Shown piece by piece: positions 1 through 9,116 of a DNA stretch of 64,000 nt; positions within the stretch are counted from its first letter, which is position 1; each line of letters opens with the position of its first letter. Source of the stretch: Periconia sp. R9002 (taxonomy: Eukaryota > Ascomycota > Dothideomycetes > Pleosporales > Periconiaceae); the NCBI GenBank assembly GCA_023627715.1, contig JAMAHW010000010.1:496001-560000 (forward strand). Reading direction: 5' to 3'. A program made the translations under genes and the position numbers. The notes below the pieces were generated by a model that worked only from the letters and a program-made list of their open reading frames with translations, was not told the DNA's origin and made no database searches.

Positions 1-1
1 T

Positions 2-226
2 CTACAGAACGTTGACTAGTTTGTTGTCGGAATTGCTCGTCGGAGCATCACTGGTCCCAGTAAGAAAGTTTCGCAGTTGTCCTTGCTGCTGTGGAGATGT
101 GAAGGCAAGGGGGAGCTTGGACGCGTCATTGGCAAGGGTCAGTTCAGTTATCGATAATACAGGTGGGGGCCAGGTGGGGGTTGTTATGTAGTTCTCCAGC
201 ACTGGTTCATCATTTCCATCTACCAT
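2..226 (-). CDS. unassigned small ORF or 3'-terminal exon
   Basis: This is an open frame of 74 codons with a stop at the window edge. The frame stays open about 30 nt upstream of the ATG, so it could also be the last exon of a longer gene. It is rich in Pro, Thr, Ser and Asn and has no motif, signal peptide or membrane segment that I recognise. A chance ORF is quite possible, and no function is proposed. Confidence 0.2.
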   Translation of the reverse strand: MVDGNDEPVLENYITTPTWPPPVLSITELTLANDASKLPLAFTSPQQQGQLRNFLTGTSDAPTSNSDNKLVNVL

Positions 227-456
227 TTGAATGTTTCGACTCCTATTACGAGAAACCCCTGGAGATCATGAGGTGATTATCAAAAATACGCTGATGCTAT
301 ATTCTCATTGGAATCCTCAGCCGCTGTTGAAGCTTTACCAAGACGTCCATGTTGCAATCTTTCATCCAAGAGACAATTTCAATTGTGCTTTGTCAATAGC
401 TCAAAATGCAGCCTAAATCCAACCATCGAAATCAGTCTACCTGCTATTCATAATCT

Positions 457-1470
457 TTATAGAGATGATGTGGATTTGTCATCAGTCAATTCCCACTTGA
501 CGTCATCCTTCTCTCCAAGCTTTCTAACCTTGCCATCCTCCTTTAACTTCTCAAGGATCTGTATAATACCCTTCTCAGCCGGTTCCCACAAGGCCTCAGG
601 ATAATCTTTATAAATGATCTTGACAATCTCCATGGAAGCCCACGCTTTCTTCTCACTATCGCTCGCCAGCACATCCAAGACCTGCTTCTCGCGCTGCTTC
701 CTGTGCGAAATATACTCGCGCACCTTTGCCGGACCGTCTTCAATAACGGGACCATGACCAGGATACGCGCGCTTTTCGAATTGTGTGCTCATGCGATCGA
801 GAGAATTCATGTATGTTGCGAGATCTTCGAACACGGCAGTGCCTTGGCCCAAGACATTATCGCCAGTGAACATGGCCAATTCTTCTTCTAGTATGAAGGC
901 GTTATGGTCGATGGCGTGACCTGGTGAGTAGAAAGCGCGGAGGGTAGCGCCATCCGTTGTAAAGGTTTGCCCATCTTGGATATCATGCCACACGGTGGAT
1001 TCCGAGGAGTGGGATTTTGGGTCGCGTTTGTATATCTGGGTCGATGGAGAGTGAGCGACAAGCGCGGGGACGCCGTCGGTATGGTCGTGGTGCCAATGGG
1101 TTATGAGGGCATGTGTGATGGTGATGTTTTCGGAAGAGAGGACGGATTTGATTGACTCGATCCAGGCAGGTTTGCCTTCGCCTGAATCGATGAGGATGCG
1201 CTTGGAGCCGGTGCCAACAATGTACGTGTTTGTGCCTATTTTCGATGTTAGATAAAGACGGAAGTCGCTGTGGCAGATACCTTGCGCACCTTGTAGTTGG
1301 AACTATTCGCTCATTGACTCTCTATGTCAGCGTCGCGATTCATGATACAAGTACCTCATTCTCACAACGTCTCCACCACCACTGACCTTTCCCGGATTCC
1401 CTCCCAACACCCTAATGACCCTGTCACTCAGTTTCTGGATCGCAGGAAGTGGCACCAGCTTTTCCGTCAT
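457..1470 (-). CDS. LACTB2-like metallo-beta-lactamase-fold hydrolase
   Basis: The protein has 291 aa from three exons: 1470-1387, a 13-nt exon 1302-1290, and 1235-457. The exons close in frame and rebuild the family N-terminus NPGK-FQLQGTNTY. The zinc motif HWHHDH (HxHxDH) lies near residue 82, and YPGHGP supplies a later metal histidine. The C-terminal winged-helix-like tail typical of LACTB2 follows. Family members are di-zinc hydrolases: human LACTB2 is a mitochondrial endoribonuclease, while related fungal proteins release polyketides as thioesterases. No polyketide synthase lies nearby, so a housekeeping role is more likely; the substrate is unknown. It is divergently arranged with EFM5. 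Confidence 0.85.
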
Positions 1471-1791
1471 TGTTGAGTGGAATCTGATGGAGGTGACGAG
1501 GGCGGGGTGAGCACGCAATCGCCATCTTGGAAGGCAACGCATGTTCTACCAAACATCGCCGGCCATGCAGGGAGGGGACATCAACACGTCCCGAGGCCGA
1601 GGTTCGGGGTTAAAGGTCCCCTTATCGATAAGAGCAACTGCCCGTCAATGGAGGGGGAATCTAGACGATGAAGCCCCGCTTTACTTTGGATGTGCTGCTA
1701 CTACTTGCTGTATGTAGACAGAAATCACACGACTTCATGTTCAATTTCTCTGCCTTGACACAATCAAATATCAATTACAAACGTCCTCAAA
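1471..1791. promoter_or_regulatory. divergent intergenic region, hydrolase / EFM5
   Basis: These 321 bases separate the start codons of two divergently transcribed genes, so they must hold both promoters. I see no convincing TATA box or named regulator site in them. Confidence 0.5.
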
Positions 1792-2882
1792 ATGGGCTCA
1801 ATTATGGACGACGACGATGACATGCCGTGAGTTAAAACTCCACTCACTTAAAGAGGAACTGGGAATATTTTACGCACCACACCTTCCCCTCGCCCCTCAT
1901 TCATACCCCCCCCTGAAAAAACAAAAACAAAAACAAAAACGAGACTCATCATCCGTCTGAGGAACCACAAAGTCAACTCTCCGGCGCCGCCCTCGAGGCT
2001 CTCCAAGGATTCTATACCGAGCGCGACTTACGAGAAAAGCAATTTGAGGATCTCAAAGCACATGCGGAAAATGAGTTCGAAGGGATCGACGGCGTGAAGT
2101 TGAGCATGGAGGCTTTCACTGAGGATTGGAATGCTTCTCAATTTTGGGTAAGAGAGGGATTTTCGAATGTCCTCCGGGTAGTATCTGGGCTGAGGAGGAG
2201 CTTTTCCCTTGCTCTTACTTAGTGCTTTTGGTGGATAGTCCTGACGAATGGTGTGTTGGTATAGTACCACGATGATACGGCGACGACACTGGCTCGACAA
2301 TTGCTCGATGGTGCTACGGATGCGACGCGGATAGCCGTGATATCAGCGCCGAGTGTGTTCATACAGCTCAAAAACCTCCTGGTGCGTATACGCATGCTCC
2401 TCCACCTCCTCATTCAACGAACGTTTCGACCCTAAGCTGAGGTTCTCATTCCTTTTGCCCAGGCCTCAGAAGAATACACCGCCCGCCCCAAAATAACCCT
2501 CCTCGAATTCGACCAGCGCTTCGCCGTCTTCCCCGAATTCGTGCCCTACGACTTCCAGACCCCCTTGAAGCTCCCCGTAGAGCTCAAAGGGACGTTCGAT
2601 CGGGTCATTCTAGACCCGCCGTTTCTGAGTCAGGATTGTCAGACGAAAGCGGCGCTGACAGTGCGGTGGATGGCGAAATCGTGGGCTCCAGCAGGGAGGA
2701 AGGAAGAGACGGGCTTCCGCCTCATTGTGTGCACAGGGGAACGCATGGAGGAATTGATCACGAAGTTGTATGCTAAAGTCGGGATACGGACTACGTCGTT
2801 CGAGCCGCAACATGCAAAAGGGTTGAGCAATGAGTTTCGGTGCTATGCCAACTTCGACTGTGAAGATTGGAGGTGGGCATGA
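1792..2882 (+). CDS. EFM5: eEF1A protein-lysine N-methyltransferase EFM5
   Basis: The protein has 248 aa from four exons: 1792-1826, 1973-2147, 2265-2381 and 2463-2882. The first acceptor is chosen because it gives an acidic leader followed by QLSGAALEAL, matching the start of the family. The N-terminal segment has the family signature DWNASQFWYHDDTA, and the class I methyltransferase core carries DPPF near residue 160, the motif that once gave these proteins the name N6-adenine methyltransferase-like. In yeast and human (EEF1AKMT1) this enzyme methylates a lysine of elongation factor eEF1A in the cytosol. It converges with the HIT gene 247 bp downstream. Confidence 0.88.
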
Positions 2883-3129
2883 ACGTGTCAAGTGAATAAC
2901 GAGCAACGATGATGAAGGCTTTCTCATATTCGGTCCGAAAATGTTTCTTTTTCGCATTTGTCTTATTATTGTAGGTATAGCGAAGCAGAAACGGATACCC
3001 CCACCTGTCGGGCCATACATGCAAGCTCTATCCTTGTTTCTCCTCCTTTTCTCCCATTGGCATTTGGGCATCCCCTCTTATGCTTTGAGGCTGGAAGCCC
3101 CAAAAATCACAGGGCAGCAGTAAGAGAGT

Positions 3130-3795
3130 CTACATTTTACTCTTAATTTCCTCCAAAAGCTTCTGTAGCTCCCCTTTATCCGCTTCTTTCGACGGCCAGC
3201 CCACGCCTAAGCCCTCCGTCTCGTTTGGCTTCGGAATGAGGTGAAAGTGTACGTGGTCGACAACTTGGTGTGCGATGCGGCCGTTGTTTTGGAGGATGTT
3301 GTAGTCAGAGAGGTTCTGCGCGATGGCGATCTTCTTGGTCACGGTGAGGAGCTCTGAGAGTTGGTCGTCCGGGATGTCATGAAGCTTAGCGCCGTGGAAT
3401 TTGGGGATCACAAGCTGTTCGGTGTTAGAACAGTGTACATTTTCCCTTTTCTGTTATCTTGTAATTGCATTTCGAATGTATATGAAGGGAGTAGTGGATA
3501 TATCACGATGGAATGGAGACAAGAGAAGGAGTCAAATGTATGTATGTATGTACTTACAGAATGGCCCTTAGAAAGCGGACCAATATCAAGGAAAGCAAAC
3601 GTCTTTTCGCTCTCAAAGATCTTCAACGAAGGGATCTCTCCTGTTGTCCGCACAAGCGCATATATGGTTAGCTTCTTTACCCGCCGTTGTTGGTCTATTG
3701 TGGTATGGGGAGGTGTAAAGCTCGGCAGTATGCCAATGGCTTCTCGGAATCAGATACTCACCCTTGATGATCTTGCAGAAGATGCAGGCGGCCAT
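3130..3795 (-). CDS. HNT1: HIT-family nucleotide hydrolase (HINT/Hnt1)
   Basis: The protein has 133 aa from exons 3795-3762, 3640-3558 and 3414-3130. It starts MAACIFCKIIKG, the standard HINT opening with a CxxC pair, and carries the histidine triad HVHFHLIP at residues 93-100. His95 is the expected nucleophile by analogy with human HINT1. Family enzymes hydrolyse adenosine 5'-phosphoramidates and aminoacyl-adenylates in cytosol and nucleus. The length is normal for the family and all three exons are needed for it. Confidence 0.9.
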
Positions 3796-4094
3796 AATGG
3801 TACTCAGATATCACTGGGGTGGTCGATGTTGATGTCAACTGGTATGAGTGGGAGTATGACGTGATGTCGGGTTGGGTGCAGGGCAAATTAGTGCGGGAGG
3901 GAGAGCTTTTGAGAGGTGTTAGGCCCGGGTGGGGTACTTTTGCGGGGTAACTACATGTATCAAGTAAACAGGAGCTCCCAATGACAAGATGGAAAAGGAC
4001 TACCTAAATGTTTGTAAAAGTAGCGCTGTGTTGGTAGGATTTGGTACATTTCCATGACATGCCATTATTGCTCTCATCTATGTGAATATACACC

Positions 4095-5041
4095 CTAACG
4101 TCCCTTGAAAACGGGCTTCCGCTTCTCTCGGAACGCTGCCAAAGCTTCATCCCTGTCCTTTGTCTTCACCACAATATCATACGCCGCATTCTCCGCCTTC
4201 TCCCCCAATGCGCATCCCTCCACTGCCGCAATCGCAGCCTTGATGGCAATTGGTCCTCCCTCACAAATCTCGCTCGCCAGCTTCACGGCCTCGTCCAAGA
4301 CCTTTGTTCGCGCTGCTCCCGGCGTCTGCGCTTCCTCTTGGGTGACCTCCACCAGCCTGTCGCAAAGTCCTAGAAAATATGCCTCCGGTGCGCCAACTCG
4401 TCGTCCCGTTAAGATCATATCGCGGGCTCGTGAGAGGCCAATTAGAGCAGGAAGACGGTACGTTCCTCCTGCGCCGGGTATGATTGCGAGCCGTGTTTCC
4501 GGGAGCGCGACAGTGGTCGTGGACGCAAAGATGCGCATGTGCGTGGTCAATGCCAATTCCAGCCCGCCGCCGAAAGCTGGCGCTGCAAGCGCAGAGATTG
4601 TGGGTATAGGCAGTTGGGAAATCGAGGTCAATGTGCCGCGTAGCGAAGTGAGGAAGTTTGCGGTGCTTTTGGTATATTAGCGCAGCACTCGAATGTGAAA
4701 TCTTGGTGCAAGGCTCACTCCTCAGGTGTGAATGTAGCTCTCTCTTTGAGGTCTGCGCCTGCGCAGAAGCTCGTGTCGACATCACTGGCCAAGATCAAAG
4801 CTCTTGTCGCTCCTGTCTCTCCGTCGTTATGAATGCTGTTCACATGGTGCGTCAGCTCGGCGAGTAGCTGCCTAGATATCGCGTTGCGTGCAGCGGGTCG
4901 ATTGAGGGAGAGAATTCGTATGCTACCAGAATGCGGAGCTGGCACGCTTCTAACGTTGAGAACTGGTGACGGGGCGGTTGAGTAAGCGCAACGCTGGATC
5001 TGGCGGACGCACAGCCGTGGCGCTGGTTTTAGAAAAGGCAT
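4095..5041 (-). CDS. methylglutaconyl-CoA hydratase (AUH-like enoyl-CoA hydratase)
   Basis: The protein has 297 aa from two exons, 5041-4719 and 4665-4095. An Arg- and Ser-rich leader of about 25 residues before the crotonase core looks like a mitochondrial presequence. The core shows FCAGADLKER (oxyanion-hole region), GGGLELAL and LPETRLAIIPGAGGTYRLP; the two glutamates in GLELAL and LPETRL sit where AUH-type hydratases have their catalytic acids. AUH hydrates 3-methylglutaconyl-CoA to HMG-CoA in mitochondrial leucine breakdown. The close match to the AUH AIIPGAGGT signature favours this role, but another short-chain enoyl-CoA hydratase cannot be excluded. Confidence 0.82.
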
Positions 5042-5154
5042 GGCTATCTCACGGAAACGATGTACTAGAGATTGGTGATGTGCTGTTCCAATTGAACGAT
5101 GTTTTCATGCGGAGGAGGTTGAGCGGATACCAGAGGATAGAGTCGAAGCCTCGG

Positions 5155-5505
5155 CTATCTGCGGCACATCAAGGGAAGGTTCAAGCGAGTACAATACTTC
5201 AAGTCTATAGGTACACTTTGATCATGAACAGTGTTAAGTTCACACCTTGTAATCATTTGTGACTGTTCAAACGGTTTCAATCGGAACATACCGACACCGT
5301 AACTCTCCACTAGCGCTTCAGAGGTGTTACCCGGCTCCATAACCCCGATGCTGCTCCCTAGTAGCGCATGGTGATTGCTCTCAATCCCATCCTCATAGCT
5401 TATAGCGGTAGCATTGAACCTCGTAGTGCTATTCGGAAAGACAGCTTTGTTCTTTCCCTTAATAATCCTGCGAGATGGTTCCTCAAGCATGCGGTTCGCC
5501 CACAG
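5155..5505 (-). pseudogene. possible relic of a GH27 alpha-galactosidase C-terminus
   Basis: An open frame reads HDLWANRM, then TRFNATAISYEDG, HHALLGSSIGV and VGMFRLKPFE. From memory this resembles the C-terminal beta-sandwich end of fungal GH27 alpha-galactosidases (DLWANRM... YNATA.S...G... ALLGS.VG... V...RL). A stop lies just upstream and no catalytic (beta/alpha)8 barrel, splice-linked exon or start is present, so I read it as a decayed fragment. It is flanked by AT-rich DNA. The family call is recall rather than a search; it may be a chance ORF. Confidence 0.3.
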
Positions 5506-5978
5506 ATCGTGAGTATCCCATGTCTAATCCCGTAACCCAGGAAGTCGAGGCTTGGAGCACAACATATATATGCTATTGATGATATATTTAACAGTCAGCT
5601 TAACTCAACTAGAGGTGATGCAATGAGTGATAAATATCTTAATACACTATACCACATAGTGTGTTAATAATAAACGTCTCTATACCTATAGTTCAACTTA
5701 CAGGGGGGTGGTGCATCTGGACGCTGCATATCGGGGGATTGGTGTACATATTCACTAATTGAAAGTTATTGAAAGTGTCTTGTTCTTCGCAATTGATTGG
5801 TGAAATCGGTCACGGTATCAACACTGGTTTGGATCTCAAGGTAACGTCCGTGGCTGGGACGTGCACACAAGTAATTGTTAGTCACGTGATTGAGGCTTAG
5901 GGGTTATTGAAAACGATAATACAGTGATTACATGTGCGTGGCATCTAAGGTATAACAAGCGCCCACCTCGCACTTCGA
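5506..5978. other. AT-rich intergenic stretch
   Basis: This stretch is clearly AT-richer than its surroundings between about 5560 and 5700. It holds a short hairpin and no convincing reading frame. Together with the glycosidase fragment next to it, it looks like degraded sequence. Confidence 0.5.
5641..5665. repeat. hairpin-forming inverted repeat
   Basis: ACACTAT at 5644-5650 and ATAGTGT at 5656-5662 are perfect complements around a 5-nt loop. The stem extends to 10 bp if one G-T pair is allowed. It lies in the AT-rich patch, and no function is evident. Confidence 0.6.
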
Positions 5979-7978
5979 TCATGGTTTTAGAGCTGTAACC
6001 GGCGTTATCCATTCACACTTCGGAGGTGTAAGTGGAATTTCTTCATTTTCGGGAAAGACTCCCATTTGGGATACACGTTTGTAAAGCTCCTCGAGCACCT
6101 TGCCCCTTTCGCCTTCATATTCCTCTGGGCTGCCTTCTTTGAACCTATCCCTTGGTTCGATGGACTGGGAAGCAGCGCCTCCCATTGCAGGTTGATTTGT
6201 ATTGGCTTGTTGAGTTAAAGTAGATGCTTGAGCTTGTTGTGGCTGTCCAAAAGGAGTGCTGGATGGTTGGAAGGGGGAAGGCTTTGCCCCGAATCCTGAA
6301 GGTTCTGCCTTTGCGCCGAAGGTGTTTGTATTTTGCGTGGCAGGTGCCGAGTTTTGCGCAGCAAACGGTGATGCATTCACAGCACCAGCCTGCCCGAACG
6401 GATTTGATTTAGCTGGAGCTTGTTGGGTCTGACCAAAGGGACTTGGTGATGCCGCGGGTTGAGCTTGTTGACCAAAAGGTGAGGTTTGATTGTTTGACTG
6501 GAACGGATTAGGTTTATTCGCTTGAGGCTGCTGCTGCTGTCCAAAGGGTGAGGCGGTAGCACCAGGTTGAGAAGTCTGTCCGAATCCGCTCTGTCCAAAT
6601 GCCGGTTTGGTGAAAGCGGCGTTTTGACCAAAGGCACTGGTCTGGCCAAAAGCCGATGTTTGTCCAGGCAATGAGGGTTTTCCAAAAGCCGATGAAGCTC
6701 CTGGTGCAGAAGGTTGTCCAAAAGCTGTTTGTTGACCTGGTGTACTTGTCTGCCCAAAAGCTGCGCCAGGGCCTGGCATCGAAGGCTTCCCAAAGGCTGT
6801 ACTACCAAAAGATCCTGGTGCGGCAGGCTGACCAAAGGCACTGGTTCCTGGCATTGAAGGCTTACCAAATGCAGACGCTCCACCTAGAGCGGATGATTGA
6901 CCAAACGTCGAAGTTGTCTGTCCAGGGTTGGAAGTCTGGCCGAACATCGAGGTAGTCTGTCCAGGGTTGGAAGCTTGACCAAACGCTGATGTGGGCTGTC
7001 CAGGATTTGAAGGTTGGCCAAAAGTAGAGGTAGAGCCAGCCGGTCGACCAAAAGCAGGGGTAGATGTCTGCCCGAATGCTGGGGTTTGAGATTGTGCACC
7101 GCCGCCGAAAGGATTCGATGGTTTTTGAGAGAATGCATTTGACGTTGCTGTATTGTTGTTTGAAGTATTGGACACTGCTGGCGCCTTTCCTTCGATGATA
7201 TCGATCCGATTCGGATGTATGTCCGCACCATCTTCGATATATTTAATGGCACCGTTGAGATCATCCAGAATGGCTTTGATTTGTGAATCCATTTTAGCGG
7301 CCAGTTGAACCTGCTCCTCTTGCTAGACGAGATTAGTCAGATACGATAATGTATTCAATACGAAAGACGAGGCGACATACTGCAGCTGATTCATTACCAT
7401 TGCGACGTGCCAGGTAGTATCTCGATCGTAATTCTTCGGGGCTCACTTCGACCGGTCCTTCTATCAATTGACGAGGTGCATCTCGGCCGGGACCATAGCA
7501 TGATATGGGGTAGCTGGGTCTGTCCGTTATCAGATCGGTTTTGATGGCGTCGCGATCTAGATGGTAACGTGGAGTTCCATTCCGACCTTGAACATCTGTT
7601 AGTGATGATAGACTGATAAGGCGCGGATGGCATATCAATCCAAGCCCACTTTTCTCCAAAAAGAAAATTGATACAAGAGGTATTAAACAATTAAGACGTA
7701 CCGAATGTGCCGCCGGATTGTTGCCCTGGGCGATAACTGTCTCCTGCAAAAGCACCGAAACGGTTGTTGTTGGATCCGCCACCAAAGCCGCCACCAAAGC
7801 CGCCACCGCGACCCCCGAATCCGCGATTGCTGTCGCGTTGACTACCTGGATGCTCATTTTTGCAGCTATCTTTGGGTATGTCAGTATTGGCTCTATCAAG
7901 CAGCACAAAACATATGGAATGTCAGAACTGACCTCCATATCTGCAGGCGCCACGTTCATAAAATTTGCAAACGACCAT
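5979..7978 (-). CDS. NUP42: CCCH zinc-finger FG-repeat nucleoporin (NUP42/Amo1-like)
   Basis: The protein has 587 aa from exons 7978-7933, 7869-7702, 7586-7381 and 7322-5979. Splicing rebuilds an N-terminal finger C4-x7-C12-x5-C18-x3-H22, which intron 1 interrupts. A Gly-Asn-rich linker follows, then a predicted helical segment (about residues 85-165), then some 300 residues of FG repeats (FGQ, FGK and SAFG types), and an acidic C-terminal tail. This is the layout of yeast Nup42 (Rip1), S. pombe Amo1 and human NUP42, which sit on the cytoplasmic face of the nuclear pore and act with Gle1 and Dbp5 in mRNA export. The repeat array is almost entirely Gln, Ser, Thr, Pro, Gly and Phe. Confidence 0.87.
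6150..7150 (-). repeat. FG-repeat coding array
   Basis: Within the nucleoporin gene, degenerate 30-50 nt units encode FGQ or FGK followed by a Ser/Thr/Pro/Ala spacer and often PGQT or PG. The units differ at the DNA level, so the array is old, although the pair around 6915-6975 is nearly identical and may be a recent duplication. Confidence 0.8.
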
Positions 7979-8817
7979 ACTGGATAATATTGGTTGAGGG
8001 TATCTGTGGTCGTATCTAGAAGGATTGAATAGACTGTTTTTTGATTTATTAGTTGATATGGGAGGAATACGTGTAGCGGGAAGGAAACATGAAGACAGAG
8101 GATATTGAATCGCGTTCAGCAGGAACCATTCCTGATTGGTGGACCAGACCCCAACCTCTTGTACACGACATGTTTTTGATATCTGAATGCGTGTGCACAC
8201 ATGTGTAATGCACAGTTATTCACATTACCTATCGCGACCAATCCCATCATTTTCGTGGAATTGTGGAGGAAGCGGGCGAGCCCATCTGGAGCGATGCATT
8301 GCTGACGAAAGAAGTGTGGACGTTTGTCGAGAAAAAGAACAGACAAGGAGAGGTTCACACTAAGAAACTATTGTCGACTTACTGGAATAAGGTCCAGATT
8401 AAATGTAAGTGCAATCTTCAGTAAATAAGAGACAAGGCAAAGGAAACGGGTATACATGTATGGTCAAAGCCAGTGATTTCAGAGTTGTCTGCGGAAGTTG
8501 AAGTCGACGTGGATGACCCTTAGAAAACACGGCTACGCCCAATTCGGTTAGACGGCGCAACCCATGCTAGCACTCCACGTCCAGCTTCAGATGAACTTGA
8601 TGTTGCCCTCCTGTCACTCAGTACGCCCAGTCAAGGCTTCCGCCATGGTCAATGCTCTAGAGAAGCTCAGCTCGACGCACCGAAGTTCAATTGCGCCCTC
8701 ACCTTCACCCTCGTTTTTCCCGGCAGCGTCGTAGGTGGTTGATCTGGTCCGGTTACATTTCGTCTCTCCCACCTTTGCATGCACGCTTCTCACCGCGCCC
8801 CACGTATGTCAGGGTAA
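7979..8817. other. intergenic region upstream of NUP42 and the small membrane ORF
   Basis: About 840 bases lie between divergent genes and must contain the NUP42 promoter and that of the downstream plus-strand unit. I see no RNA gene, repeat or supported ORF in it. Confidence 0.4.
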
Positions 8818-9096
8818 ATGCGTGCCTTCTCCGTTGTCACGCTCGGAATCTTTATTGCGGGATACTCCACTGCCCGCTGGGACCTTGTCACCCGCCTGTA
8901 CGAGTTGACCATCTTTGCTTGGGACCACGGTGTCATCACCCGCGCCGCCAAAGCATTCGTCCTCCTTACCGTACTGTTTCTCGTCATCATCTTGCCTGTC
9001 GAGCGCATTGCATCATATGAGATTGAGCGAAACCCAAGGACTTCAGAAGGCGCCATATCGGCCCGCGAGCAACTCAAGCGAAGGGGCTCCCTCTAG
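8818..9096 (+). CDS. small two-pass membrane protein, unknown, abutting GPI1
   Basis: The frame encodes 92 aa starting MRAFSVVTLG. There are two hydrophobic segments, about residues 4-20 and 43-63 (AAKAFVLLTVLFLVIILPVE), and a basic tail ending in LKRRGSL. The stop codon is only 20 nt before the GPI1 start on the same strand and no promoter fits between them, so either both share one transcript or this is a translated leader of the GPI1 mRNA. I do not recognise the family. Size and topology resemble the tiny subunits of the GPI-GlcNAc transferase (PIG-Y/Eri1 class), but no diagnostic motif supports that and it is only a hypothesis. Confidence 0.5.
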   Translation: MRAFSVVTLGIFIAGYSTARWDLVTRLYELTIFAWDHGVITRAAKAFVLLTVLFLVIILPVERIASYEIERNPRTSEGAISAREQLKRRGSL

Positions 9097-9116
9097 AGTG
9101 CCTAAGCCATGGTGAC

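Noticed and set aside
4105..4680. 191-codon plus-strand frame
   Set aside because: It is the mirror of the enoyl-CoA hydratase coding strand and is Ser/Ala-rich without a domain.
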